From NCBI GenBank assembly GCA_963841965.1, contig CAWJES010000004.1, forward strand, positions 314,408-378,407: a stretch of DNA of 64,000 bases, in the 5' to 3' direction. The notes under the pieces were generated by a model. It had not been told where the DNA came from. It did not search any database and saw nothing but the letters and a program-made list of their open reading frames with translations. Positions 15,046 through 23,919 of the stretch are shown here, in pieces. This stretch comes from Palsa-459 sp963841965. Lineage in GTDB: Bacteria; Actinomycetota; Acidimicrobiia; Acidimicrobiales; RAAP-2. Every line of letters starts with the position of its first letter. Positions within the stretch are counted from its first letter, which is position 1. The position numbers and the translations under genes were made by a program.

Positions 15046-16449
15046 TCAGCCGACGGAGCCCTCCATCTGCAACTCGATGAGGCGGCTCCACTCCACCGCG
15101 TACTCCATCGGCAACGTCCTCGTCACGGGCTCGATGAAGCCGTTGACGATCAGGCCCATCGCCTGCGCCTCGGTGAGCCCGCGGCTCATCAGGTAGAAGA
15201 GCTGGTCGTCGCCGATCTTGGAGACGGTGGCCTCATGGCCGATGCTGGCGTCGCGCTCGGCGACCTCCATGTAGGGCTTCGTCTCCGACGTCGACTGCTC
15301 GTCGAGGATCAGCGCGTCGCACCGCACGAAGGACTTCGCGCCCCGTGCGCCCTCCTCGACCTTGACGAGGCCGCGGTAGGTGGTGGCGCCCCCGTCCTTG
15401 GAGATCGACTTCGACACGATGGTCGAGGTGGTCTCGGGTGCAGCGTGCACCATCTTGGCGCCGGCGTCCTGGTGCTGACCCGGACCGGCGTAGGCGACGG
15501 ACAGGACCTCGCCGGATGCCTTCGGCCCGACGAGGTACACACTGGGGTACTTCATCGTCAGCCGGGATCCGATGTTGCCGTCGATCCACTCCACGTGCGC
15601 CTCGGCCTCGGCGCGGGCACGCTTGGTCACGAGGTTGTAGACGTTGTTCGACCAGTTCTGGATCGTCGTGTAGGTGATCCGGCTCCCCGGCAGCGCCACG
15701 AGCTCGACAACCGCGGAGTGCAGCGAGTCTGTCGTGTACACGGGCGCGGAGCACCCTTCGACGTAGTGGACCTGCGAGCCCTCGTCGGCGATGATCAGCG
15801 TTCGCTCGAACTGGCCCATGTTCTCGGTGTTGATGCGGAAGTAGGCCTGCAGCGGCATCTCCACCTTGACGCCGGGCGGGACGTAGATGAACGAACCGCC
15901 GGACCAGACCGCGGAGTTGAGGGCTGCGAACTTGTTGTCGTTCGGCGGGATGATGGTGCCGAACCACTTCTTGACCATGTCGGGATACTCGCGCAGCGCC
16001 GTGTCCATGTCGCAGAAGAGAACACCCTGGGCCTCGAGGTCTTCACGGTTGCGGTGGAAGACCACCTCGGACTCGTACTGGGCGGTGACCCCCGCGAGGT
16101 ACTTGCGCTCCGCCTCGGGGATCCCCAGCTTCTCGTACGTGTTCTTGATCGCGTCGGGGAGGTCCTCCCAGTTCTGCACCTGGCCGTCCGTCGGCTTCAC
16201 GTAGTAGTAGATGTCGTCGAAGTCGAGGTCGGGCATCCGCGACGCGAACCAGGCCGCCATCGGCTTGCGGTCGAAGCGCTTCAGGGCTGCCAGGCGGAAG
16301 TCCCGCATCCACGCGGGCTCGCCCTTCATCTCGGACATCTCCCGGACGATGTCCTCGCTCAGCCCCTTCTTGGGCTTGAACACGTAATCGGACTCGTTGT
16401 CGCTCCAGCCAAGCTGGTATCGGCTGAGATCTAGATCCTGGATGGCCAT
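15046..16449 (-). CDS. sufB: Fe-S scaffold protein SufB
   Basis: SufB is the main scaffold on which Suf clusters are assembled. The 467-residue protein shows the actinobacterial N-terminus (DLSRYQLGWSDNESDYVFKP), the beta-helix segments FIYVPPGVKVEMPLQAYFRI and HYVEGCSAPVYTTDSLHSAV with the sulfur-relay cysteine, and the C-terminal DEQSTSETKPYMEV and IGHEATVSKIGDDQLFY. GGAGG precedes the ATG by four bases, and TACTAT at 16483-16488 on this strand would give a 33-base leader. It is transcribed alone; sufD-Rieske-sufC2 lies 2 kb downstream on the same strand, separated by three unrelated genes. Confidence 0.96.
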   Translation of the reverse strand: MAIQDLDLSRYQLGWSDNESDYVFKPKKGLSEDIVREMSEMKGEPAWMRDFRLAALKRFDRKPMAAWFASRMPDLDFDDIYYYVKPTDGQVQNWEDLPDAIKNTYEKLGIPEAERKYLAGVTAQYESEVVFHRNREDLEAQGVLFCDMDTALREYPDMVKKWFGTIIPPNDNKFAALNSAVWSGGSFIYVPPGVKVEMPLQAYFRINTENMGQFERTLIIADEGSQVHYVEGCSAPVYTTDSLHSAVVELVALPGSRITYTTIQNWSNNVYNLVTKRARAEAEAHVEWIDGNIGSRLTMKYPSVYLVGPKASGEVLSVAYAGPGQHQDAGAKMVHAAPETTSTIVSKSISKDGGATTYRGLVKVEEGARGAKSFVRCDALILDEQSTSETKPYMEVAERDASIGHEATVSKIGDDQLFYLMSRGLTEAQAMGLIVNGFIEPVTRTLPMEYAVEWSRLIELQMEGSVG

Positions 16450-16547
16450 GGGTCCTCCGCCGATCGAATTTCTCCTACGTGCATAGTAACAACTCGAAAC
16501 CGGGATGCGACAGGCTCCTCTGGCCCTGCAAGGCTCGGGCGGTGCCG

Positions 16548-18722
16548 ATGCTCCCGCCGCCAAGCGCTCCGCGCCATCCCGTGGTCCTTGCCCACTTCGG
16601 TGACGAGCGGACCGATGACTACCACTGGCTTCGGGACCTGGATGACCCTGAGGTGCTCGCCTACCTCGAGGCCGAAAACGCATTTGCCGAGCGGGCCCTC
16701 GCACCGCTCCAGCCGCTCGAGGACGAGCTCTATGCCGAGATCGTCTCGAGGATCATGGAGACCGACACGTCAGCACCGGTCCGGTGGGGTCCGTGGTGGT
16801 ACTACGACCGCACGGTGCAGGGGCAGGGCTACCCAATCCACTGCCGGCGTCCGGCGACCGGCCCGGTCCCGCCCGATCCCTCCGAGGGCCCCGGCGAGCA
16901 GGTCGTCCTGGACGCGAACCAGCTCGCCGACGGCCACGAGTTCTGCTCCGTGGGGATCCTCTCGATGGCGCCCGGCCACGCGGTCTTCGCGCTGGGTGTC
17001 GACTTCAAGGGCGACGAGCGGCACACGCTCACGTTCCGGACCCTGGATGGCACCCCGGCTCCAGAGGAGACACTGGGGGACGTTGGCTACGCCGTCGCAT
17101 GGAGCCTCGACGCAAAGTCGCTCTTCTACGTCCGGGTCGACGACGCCTGGCGGCCCAATCAGGTCTGGCGCCACGACCTCGGCAGCGACCCCTCGGGCGA
17201 CGTCCTCGTCCACGAAGAGGCTGACGAGAGCTTCGGCGTCGGCGTGTCGCGGTCTCGCGATGACGCCGTCATCCTCATCCACTCGAGCTCGTCGATGACC
17301 ACCGAGGCGCTGTGGCTCGACGCGCGCGAGCCGTCGGCGCCGACGGTCCTGTGGCCCCGGCGGCACGGGATCGAGTACGCGGTCGAGCACCTCGTCGCCC
17401 CCGACGGCGGTGCCTGGTGGCTGCTCCTCACGAATGACGAGGCACGCGACTTCCGGCTCCTCGCCGCACCGTGTGACACGCCCTCGCTGCTGCGGGAGAT
17501 CGTCGCGGAACGTCCCGGCACGAGGCTTGACGGTGTCGAGGCATTCGCCGGCCACTTGGTTCTCTCCGAGCGCCTCGAGGGGTGCGCATCAGTTCGCGTG
17601 ATCCCGCTTCTCGATGGACCCGATCCTTTCGGCGGCGCGCCGCTGGACCGGGGCACGGTCGCCCTCGCCGGCAGGGGTCCCGCCACCACGGCCGTCGGGA
17701 GCACCCCCGAGTACAGCACCCCCACCGTCCGGATCGAGCACGCCTCGTTCGTCTCGCCACATTCGACGTACGACCTCGTGCTCGGATCCGGGGAGGAGAC
17801 CTTGGTCAAGCGCCAGGAGGTCCGAGGCGGCTACGACGAGACCGCATACGTGACTGCAAGGCTCTGGGTGCCGGCCCGCGACGGGGTGCTCGTCCCTGTG
17901 TCGCTGGTGCACCGGCGCGACCTCCTCGACGAGCTGTCCGAGGGCGGAGCGGCACCGCGTGATCCGGCGCCGCTCCTGCTCTACGGGTACGGCTCTTACG
18001 AGGCGTCGATCGATCCCTACTTCTCCTCGATGCGTCTCTCGCTCCTTGACCGTGGCGTCATCTATGCGGTCGCCCACGTCCGAGGCGGTGGCGAGCTCGG
18101 GCGCGCCTGGTACGAGGCTGGCCGGCTGGAGCACAAGCAGACGAGCTTCCTCGACTTCATCGACGTCGCGAACCACCTCGTCGAACGCGGATTCACGGAA
18201 CCGAGCCTGCTCGCGGCGATGGGCGGATCTGCCGGCGGCCTCCTGGTCGGAGCGTCGATCAACATGGCGCCTGACCTCTTCCACTGCGTGGTCGCGGAGG
18301 TCCCGTTCGTCGACGTCCTGAGCACCATCCTCGATCCCTCGCTCCCGCTGACCGTGGGCGAGTGGGAGGAGTGGGGCGACCCGCTGCACGATCCGGACGC
18401 CTACCGTCGGGTGAAATCGTGGTCGCCGTACGACAACGTCGCGGGAACCGAGCCCGACGGTTCCGAGCGGAGGTATCCCGAGCTGCTCGTCCTCGGCAGC
18501 CTCAACGACACGCGCGTGTCGTACTGGGAACCCGCCAAGTGGGTGGCCAGGATCCGGGCGTCCAACCCGGAGAACAGGGTCATCCTGAAGACGGATCTCG
18601 GGGCGGGGCACTCCGGACCGTCCGGACGCTACGACTCCTGGCGCGAACGCGCCATGATCTACTCATTCCTCGTGGACCGGCTGGGGGCATCCGCTCCGGC
18701 GGTTCCGGGCACTGTGAGCTGA
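16548..18722 (+). CDS. ptrB: Oligopeptidase B (protease II), S9A family
   Basis: This cytoplasmic serine peptidase cleaves short peptides after basic residues. From the ATG at 16548 it has 724 residues: an N-terminal seven-bladed propeller (~1-420, starting HPVVLAHFGDERTDDYHWL) and a C-terminal alpha/beta-hydrolase domain. The triad is Ser in GGSAGG, Asp in SLNDTRVSYWEP and His in GAGHSGPSGRY. It is somewhat longer than the ~690 residues usual in the family, through insertions in the propeller. The start is uncertain (GTG 16542 or 16479 possible). tnaA follows after ten bases, so the two form an operon. Confidence 0.92.
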   Translation: MLPPPSAPRHPVVLAHFGDERTDDYHWLRDLDDPEVLAYLEAENAFAERALAPLQPLEDELYAEIVSRIMETDTSAPVRWGPWWYYDRTVQGQGYPIHCRRPATGPVPPDPSEGPGEQVVLDANQLADGHEFCSVGILSMAPGHAVFALGVDFKGDERHTLTFRTLDGTPAPEETLGDVGYAVAWSLDAKSLFYVRVDDAWRPNQVWRHDLGSDPSGDVLVHEEADESFGVGVSRSRDDAVILIHSSSSMTTEALWLDAREPSAPTVLWPRRHGIEYAVEHLVAPDGGAWWLLLTNDEARDFRLLAAPCDTPSLLREIVAERPGTRLDGVEAFAGHLVLSERLEGCASVRVIPLLDGPDPFGGAPLDRGTVALAGRGPATTAVGSTPEYSTPTVRIEHASFVSPHSTYDLVLGSGEETLVKRQEVRGGYDETAYVTARLWVPARDGVLVPVSLVHRRDLLDELSEGGAAPRDPAPLLLYGYGSYEASIDPYFSSMRLSLLDRGVIYAVAHVRGGGELGRAWYEAGRLEHKQTSFLDFIDVANHLVERGFTEPSLLAAMGGSAGGLLVGASINMAPDLFHCVVAEVPFVDVLSTILDPSLPLTVGEWEEWGDPLHDPDAYRRVKSWSPYDNVAGTEPDGSERRYPELLVLGSLNDTRVSYWEPAKWVARIRASNPENRVILKTDLGAGHSGPSGRYDSWRERAMIYSFLVDRLGASAPAVPGTVS

Positions 18723-18732
18723 AGGGGGCACC

Positions 18733-20109
18733 ATGGACGAGTTCCGCACCGTGATCGAGCCATTCCGCATCCACGCGGTCGAACCGGTCACGCTCACGAC
18801 GCGAGAGCAGCGGACCGCGTACCTGCGAGACGCCGGGTACAACCTGTTCAACCTGCGCGCCGAGGACGTGCTGATCGACCTCCTCACGGACTCGGGCACC
18901 GGTGCGATGAGCCGTGACCAGTGGTCGGCCATCCAGCACGGTGACGAGTCGTACGCAGGCTCCCCGTCGTGGTTCATCTTCGAGGCCGCAGTGAAGGACC
19001 TGTTCGGATTCGACCACATCATCCCCACCCACCAGGGCCGAGCAGCCGAGAAGATCCTCTTCTCCGTGGTCGGCGGCCCCGGCAAGGTCGTCCCCAACAA
19101 CACCCACTTCGACACAACCCGCGCGAACGTCGAGGCCAGCGGGGCCGAGGCCGTCGACCTCGTGATCGCCGAGGGCCGAGACCCGAGGAACCGCCACCCC
19201 TTCAAGGGGAACGTCGACCTCGTCGAGCTCGAGCGCCTGCTCTCCTCGAACGGCGCGGCTGTGCCCCTCGTGATGGTCACGGTGACGAACAACTCGGGTG
19301 GCGGGCAGCCCGTGAGCCTCGAGAACCTCCGCGCAGTTCGGGCGCTGTGCGATCGGTACGACAAGCCGCTCTTCCTCGACGCTTGCCGTTTCGCGGAGAA
19401 CGCCTGGTTCATCCGGGAGCGCGAGGATGGCCAGTCGGACCGCGACGTGGTCGACATCGTTCGCGAGATGGCCTCGCTCGCCGACGGCATGACGATGAGC
19501 GCGAAGAAGGACCCGCTGTGCAACATCGGCGGCTGGCTGGCGTGCAACGACGACGACCTCGCCCAGGCGTTCCGCAACCTGCTGATCCTGACCGAGGGCT
19601 TTCCCACGTACGGCGGACTCGCGGGCCGTGATCTCGAGGCGATCGCCCAGGGCCTGCGGGAGGCCGTCTCGCACGACTACCTGCGCTACCGCACCCGCTC
19701 CACGGCGTACCTCGGCGAGGCGCTCGAGCAGCTCGGCATCCCCGTCGTTGTCCCGATCGGCGGCCACGCCGTCTACATCGACGCCCGAAGCCTCCTCCCC
19801 CACGTCGACCCGCTCGCCTACCCGGGGCAGGCTGTGGCGGTCGCGCTCTTCGAGATCGGCGGCATCCGCAGCTGCGAGATCGGCACCGTGATGTTCGGGC
19901 GCCAGCCAGACGGGAGCGAGCGGGAGGCGGCGATGGACCTGGTGCGCCTCGCGATTCCGCGCCGGACGTACACCCAGAGCCACATCGACTACGTGATCGA
20001 GGTCTGCGAGCGCCTGGTGAAGGAGACCGCGGCCCTGCGCGGATACCGGATCGTCTCTGAACCGCCGCAGCTCCGCCACTTCACGGCCCGCTTCGAGCCG
20101 CTCGGCTGA
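18733..20109 (+). CDS. tnaA: Tryptophanase / aromatic beta-eliminating lyase
   Basis: This PLP enzyme splits an aromatic amino acid, most likely tryptophan to indole, pyruvate and ammonia. The 458-residue protein shows GDESYAGS (70-77), IPTHQGRAAE (97-106), the beta-strand DACRFAENAWF and the PLP lysine K259 in MSAKKDPL. VPNNTHFDTTRANVEASGAEA fits tryptophanases of the non-enterobacterial type better than tyrosine phenol-lyase, but the two cannot be separated with certainty by eye. AAGGGGG precedes the ATG. Coupling to oligopeptidase B suggests peptide and amino-acid catabolism or indole production. Confidence 0.85.
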   Translation: MDEFRTVIEPFRIHAVEPVTLTTREQRTAYLRDAGYNLFNLRAEDVLIDLLTDSGTGAMSRDQWSAIQHGDESYAGSPSWFIFEAAVKDLFGFDHIIPTHQGRAAEKILFSVVGGPGKVVPNNTHFDTTRANVEASGAEAVDLVIAEGRDPRNRHPFKGNVDLVELERLLSSNGAAVPLVMVTVTNNSGGGQPVSLENLRAVRALCDRYDKPLFLDACRFAENAWFIREREDGQSDRDVVDIVREMASLADGMTMSAKKDPLCNIGGWLACNDDDLAQAFRNLLILTEGFPTYGGLAGRDLEAIAQGLREAVSHDYLRYRTRSTAYLGEALEQLGIPVVVPIGGHAVYIDARSLLPHVDPLAYPGQAVAVALFEIGGIRSCEIGTVMFGRQPDGSEREAAMDLVRLAIPRRTYTQSHIDYVIEVCERLVKETAALRGYRIVSEPPQLRHFTARFEPLG

Positions 20110-20115
20110 GTCGGC

Positions 20116-20931
20116 TCAGCCCGCCCCCGAGAACTGGAGGCCGAGCGGAGCGGGCAGTGGGCTCGGGAACGTCACGTTCACGCCGTTGACCTTGACCGAT
20201 GCGTTCGACGGCGCCCCGAGGGTGACGCGCGCGGCGCTGCCCAGCGTGAACGTGACCGATGCACCGGCGGCGACGGTGCGCGCGTCGAGCAGCGCTCCGC
20301 CCGGCGGAGATGACACGGTGACCCACACCGCGCCGGCTGTTCCATCGACCGTCACTCGGTAGGTGCCGGCGGGAAGCGGGTACGTGGCCACGCCACCCGA
20401 GACCGCTTGCGGTACGTAGGCCGACGGGATGGTTGTCGCAGTCGGCTGCAGGGTTGTCGTGGTCGTGGTCGTGGTTGAGACCGTGGTCGTCGTGTCTCCC
20501 CGTCCATGCTGGATCAGGTAGCCCGCCACGGCGAACGCGACGAGCACGATCAGCACCACGATGACGATGATGACGCCGCTGGTATCCAACCGGGCGCGCG
20601 GCTGCATGCGCTCGAGTGCCCAGTCCTGACCGTGTCGTGCGCGTGCCTCGTCCTTGCGCACGGGCGCATCGAGATCGTCGAAGTGGACCGCGTCTGGGTC
20701 GAGTCGGGGCCTGTCGGGCTCGGGCCGGGATGCGGAGACCTCGTCATGGACGAGTCGCACGGAGCCCCCTCGGTCCTGCGGTGCCACATGCAGCGTCTCG
20801 AGCCGGTCGTGGTAGTGGTGAATCGATCTGATCTCGTCGCGCCGGCGCTTGCCGGCGATTCTCGCGATGCCGATGCCGATCGCCACCACGGCGAGGGCGA
20901 CGATGACGGCGAGCAGCACACTCCCATTCAA
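20116..20931 (-). CDS. Membrane-anchored protein with a RodZ-like extracytoplasmic domain
   Basis: This 271-residue protein has two hydrophobic segments (~5-23 and ~118-141) separated by a charged, Pro/Arg-rich region. A Thr-rich linker follows (~148-170), then a ~90-residue beta-rich domain. The latter (YRVTVDGTAGAVWVTV, GASVTFTLGSAARVTLGAPS) has the rhythm of the DUF4115 domain found at the C-terminus of RodZ. That suggests a cell-envelope role, but no shape-determining genes are adjacent and the similarity is weak. It converges on tnaA with six bases between. Confidence 0.6.
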   Translation of the reverse strand: MNGSVLLAVIVALAVVAIGIGIARIAGKRRRDEIRSIHHYHDRLETLHVAPQDRGGSVRLVHDEVSASRPEPDRPRLDPDAVHFDDLDAPVRKDEARARHGQDWALERMQPRARLDTSGVIIVIVVLIVLVAFAVAGYLIQHGRGDTTTTVSTTTTTTTTLQPTATTIPSAYVPQAVSGGVATYPLPAGTYRVTVDGTAGAVWVTVSSPPGGALLDARTVAAGASVTFTLGSAARVTLGAPSNASVKVNGVNVTFPSPLPAPLGLQFSGAG

Positions 20932-20951
20932 ACCGACCGAAGGGCCGGCTG

Positions 20952-21503
20952 CTAGGTGCGAAGGCCGAAGTGCGGGCGGACGGCGTCGGCGAGCGCGTCA
21001 CGCTGGGGATTGGACTGATCACGAGGCGAGAGGACCGGATCGGCGATCCCCCAGTCCGCCGCCACCGTCGGATCGTCCCACGCGAGCCCGAGCTCGTCGG
21101 CGGGGTTGTAGTAGCCGTCGACGAGGTACCAGAGCAGGACGTCCGTCAGCGACGCGAACCCGTGGGCCACGCCAGGCGGGATGAACAGGCCGCGCTCGTT
21201 GTCGCCGTCGAGGTCCACGACGAAGGTTGCGCCATCCGTGGGCGATCCGACGCGGAGGTCGTGAAGGACGACCCTGGCTGTGCCGCGCAGGACGTACCAG
21301 TAGTCCGCCTGGTGGAGGTGGTAGTGGAGCCCGACGATCGCCCCCGCGGCCTTCTCCGATCGATTTCCCTGGATCATCTCTCGGCCCCTCGGGAGCCACT
21401 CGCGACGGTACGTCTCGACAAAGCGTCCCCGGTGGTCACCGTGGGCGGCGGGCTCGAGTAGCAGGACGTCGGCGATCGGGACTGGGTGCGCTGTGGGAGC
21501 CAT
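20952..21503 (-). CDS. rfbC: dTDP-4-dehydrorhamnose 3,5-epimerase-like cupin
   Basis: RfbC-type enzymes epimerise dTDP-4-keto-6-deoxyglucose on the way to dTDP-L-rhamnose for wall glycans. The 183-residue cupin has DHRGRFVETYRREWLP, the catalytic-histidine motif GLHYHLHQADYWYVLRG, VDLDGDNERGLFIPPGVAHGF with the second active-site histidine, and YYNPADELGLAWDDP. In canonical RmlC the first motif reads GLHxQ, so HLHQADYW is slightly unusual and another sugar or a WxcM-like role is possible. No rfbABD genes are in the window. Confidence 0.82.
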   Translation of the reverse strand: MAPTAHPVPIADVLLLEPAAHGDHRGRFVETYRREWLPRGREMIQGNRSEKAAGAIVGLHYHLHQADYWYVLRGTARVVLHDLRVGSPTDGATFVVDLDGDNERGLFIPPGVAHGFASLTDVLLWYLVDGYYNPADELGLAWDDPTVAADWGIADPVLSPRDQSNPQRDALADAVRPHFGLRT

Positions 21504-21509
21504 TGGCAG

Positions 21510-21515
21510 AGCGTA
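21510..21515 (-). promoter_or_regulatory. -10 hexamer for rfbC
   Basis: On the minus strand TACGCT, then CTGCCA, then the ATG ending at 21501. The spacing is exactly six bases and no Shine-Dalgarno is present. Confidence 0.55.
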
Positions 21516-21529
21516 TCGAGCGCCGGGGA

Positions 21530-22006
21530 CTAGCCCGAGAGGGATGTGTACCCGCCGCGATGGAAGACCAGCGGCCCTCCCTCGGACAATCCGAGCGCGG
21601 TCACCACGGCGACCACGACGACGTGGTCCCCCCCGGGATGCACCGCGTCGATCGTCGCCTCGAACCATGCGATGGCCTCCGAGAGGATCGGGGATCCGTT
21701 CTCGCCCCTCGCCCACTGCACATCGGCGAACTTGTCGCCCCCCGAGGTTGCGAAGGCCCGGGCGACGCCTTCTGCGTCGGCAGACAGGACATTCACGCAG
21801 CACCTCGCGGACTGCTCGATCCTCGGCCATGACGTCGACGTCCGGGCCACCGCGAACATGACCATCGGCGGGTCCAGCGACAACGCGTGGAACGACTGGC
21901 AGGTGAACCCAGCGGGACCGCTCTGATCGAATCCCGTCACGACCGTCACTCCCGACGGGAACTGCCCGGACACCTGACGGAACCGCTCGGCCGTGAGCGA
22001 ACTCAC
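21530..22006 (-). CDS. Flavin reductase family protein (FMN-binding split barrel)
   Basis: This 158-residue protein starts FRQVSGQFPSGVTVVTG, the usual entry of flavin reductases that supply reduced flavin to two-component monooxygenases. The flavin-binding motifs FTCQSFHALSLDPPMVMFAV and CVNVLSADAEGVARAFA follow, with GDHVVVVAVV near the C-terminus. No partner monooxygenase is in the window. The GTG at 22006 is chosen because GGGAGGG lies upstream and the protein then has family length. Confidence 0.87.
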   Translation of the reverse strand: MSSLTAERFRQVSGQFPSGVTVVTGFDQSGPAGFTCQSFHALSLDPPMVMFAVARTSTSWPRIEQSARCCVNVLSADAEGVARAFATSGGDKFADVQWARGENGSPILSEAIAWFEATIDAVHPGGDHVVVVAVVTALGLSEGGPLVFHRGGYTSLSG

Positions 22007-22124
22007 CGCGGCGAACCCTCCCCTGCCGGACCCTTCAACGCCACGTGCACGCGGGCACCCTACCGGTGGTGTCCGCAGCTGTCTTCGACAAGGCGGAAGC
22101 GAGGCCGCGCAGGTACCGTTGGTC

Positions 22125-23003
22125 ATGGCCCATGCGACGATCCGAGCACGCGGGATCGACTTCGCGTACCTGCAGAGCGGACCCCACGACGGGCCCCTCG
22201 CGCTGGTCCTCCACGGGTTCCCGGACTCCCCGGTCGGACTCGGGGGCATCGTCGATGCGCTCGGAGCGACGGGCTATCACGCCGTCGCACCGTGGCTCAG
22301 GGGCTTCGCTCCCACGTCGCTCGCCCCGGACGGCGACTACCACGTCGGCTCGCTCGCCGCGGATGCCAACGCGCTGCACGAGGCGCTCGGAGGCGACGGC
22401 CGCGCAGTGATCATCGGCCACGACTGGGGCGCGTCGGCCGTCTACCCGGCGATCACGGCGGATCCCGAGCGGTGGCGGCGCGGCGTCGCCCTCGCCGTGC
22501 CGCCGTTCGCGGCATTGGCCGCTGCCCTCGGCCGCTTCACCCAGTTGCGGCGGAGTTGGTACATGTTCTTCTTCCAGATGCCCCTCGCCGAGGGCGCCGT
22601 TTCCGCCGATGACATGAGCTTCGTGGATCGGCTGTGGGAGGAGTGGTCCCCCGGTCTCTCAAAGGACGTGTCCCGCCATGCCATCGCGGCTGCCAAAATG
22701 GCGCTCCGCCGGCCGGAGAACCTCACCGCGGCCCTGGGCTACTACCGAGCGGCCTTCGCAGGGGTTCCCGAGGACCCGGCCGCGGCACGTGCCCAGGACG
22801 TCCTCTTCGCCATGCCGCCGGTGCCGATCTGCTACCTGCACGGCGTGGATGACGGCTGCATCGGCGTCGCGGACATCGGTGATCCGACACTCCTGCTCGC
22901 GCCGGGCTCGATGTTCGTGCAGATCCCCGACGCGGGCCACTTCCTCCACCTGGAGCGGCCCGACGCGGTGCACGACGCACTGTTGGCGTTCCTCGACGGC
23001 TGA
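22125..23003 (+). CDS. Alpha/beta hydrolase, epoxide hydrolase/haloalkane dehalogenase type
   Basis: This 292-residue hydrolase has the oxyanion motif HGFPDS (30-35) and an aspartate nucleophile, D100 in GHDWGASAVY, as in epoxide hydrolases and dehalogenases rather than serine esterases. The general base is in PDAGHFLHLE. The cap domain contains RRSWYMFFFQMP, a typical epoxide-hydrolase stretch. TACCGT lies five bases before the ATG. The substrate cannot be told from the sequence. Confidence 0.88.
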   Translation: MAHATIRARGIDFAYLQSGPHDGPLALVLHGFPDSPVGLGGIVDALGATGYHAVAPWLRGFAPTSLAPDGDYHVGSLAADANALHEALGGDGRAVIIGHDWGASAVYPAITADPERWRRGVALAVPPFAALAAALGRFTQLRRSWYMFFFQMPLAEGAVSADDMSFVDRLWEEWSPGLSKDVSRHAIAAAKMALRRPENLTAALGYYRAAFAGVPEDPAAARAQDVLFAMPPVPICYLHGVDDGCIGVADIGDPTLLLAPGSMFVQIPDAGHFLHLERPDAVHDALLAFLDG

Positions 23004-23004
23004 G

Positions 23005-23919
23005 TCAGGTCCTCTCGGACGCCACGGTGCGCGGCGCGCCGAAAGCACCGCGTCCGAACTCGAGCAGGCCCTCGTCCGCCATCTCGTTCGCGACCCTGAG
23101 CGCCCGGTCCGGGTCGTCGGGCCACCCCGAGAGCCCCGCGAGCTGCGCTGTCCGGACGGGTCCGTCGAGCGCGGCTGCGAGGATCCTCCCTCGACCCTGC
23201 CTGTCCGACCCGACGAAGGCGCTCTGGCGACCGGCGCCTCGAGGACCCGCTCCTGGGTCCGCCTCGATTCCCGATCGTCGCCACGCGCACGCAGGTCGCA
23301 GGGGGCATCCCGAGCAGTTCGGCACGGCAGAGCAATGCATCGCACCGAGGTCCAGCAGTGCCTGGTTGTGGCGCCATCCCGTGCCCGGCGAGACGATGTC
23401 GTCCGCGAGGTGCTGCGCCTCGGCGACGCTGAGCGAACGGTTCGCAGCGGCGCGCGAGAGGATTCGCCGGACGTTGGTGTCGACAACGGCGACATCGCGC
23501 TCGAACGCGAAGGCGAGGACCGCGCGCGCGGTGTAGGCGCCGACCCCCGGGAGCGCGAGCAGCGAATCGAGGTCCTCGGGGACGCTGCCTCGGTGTCGAT
23601 CGACGATCTGGCCGGCAGCTCGATGGAGGTATCCGGCGCGGCGGTAGTACCCAAGGCCGCGCCAGACGTCGAGCACGTCGCGCAGCGGCGCCCTCGCGCA
23701 CGAGGCGGGTGACTCGAATCGGTCGCAGAACCTGCCGTAGACGTCCGCGGCGCGTCCGACCTGAGTCTGCTGGCAGCAGAACTCCGAGACGAGGATCCGC
23801 CACGGATCCCGCGTGTGGCGCCACGGGAGGTCGCGCACGACGCGCAAGCCCTCGACCTGGCGTCGCAGCGCCGGCGTCGCTGAGGACTCCGACGCGCTAC
23901 CCCCAGACGTCGTCGCCAT
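23005..23919 (-). CDS. mutY: A/G-specific adenine glycosylase
   Basis: MutY removes adenine mispaired with 8-oxoguanine. The 304-residue protein has the catalytic E46 in SEFCCQQTQV, the helix-hairpin-helix LPGVGAYTARA (~123-133), catalytic D147 in VVDTNVRR, and a four-cysteine cluster site C196, C202, C205, C211. The first spacing is five residues, where C-x6-C is usual. There is no NUDIX-like C-terminal domain; a ~90-residue variable tail takes its place, so 8-oxoG recognition may differ. The start overlaps the end of the upstream MaoC gene by 23 bases. Confidence 0.9.
   Translation of the reverse strand: MATTSGGSASESSATPALRRQVEGLRVVRDLPWRHTRDPWRILVSEFCCQQTQVGRAADVYGRFCDRFESPASCARAPLRDVLDVWRGLGYYRRAGYLHRAAGQIVDRHRGSVPEDLDSLLALPGVGAYTARAVLAFAFERDVAVVDTNVRRILSRAAANRSLSVAEAQHLADDIVSPGTGWRHNQALLDLGAMHCSAVPNCSGCPLRPACAWRRSGIEADPGAGPRGAGRQSAFVGSDRQGRGRILAAALDGPVRTAQLAGLSGWPDDPDRALRVANEMADEGLLEFGRGAFGAPRTVASERT

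Noticed and set aside
18733..20109. Tyrosine phenol-lyase instead of tryptophanase
   Set aside because: The VPNNTHFDTTRANVE and NNSGGGQPVS segments fit tryptophanases better, though the two families are close and this is not final.
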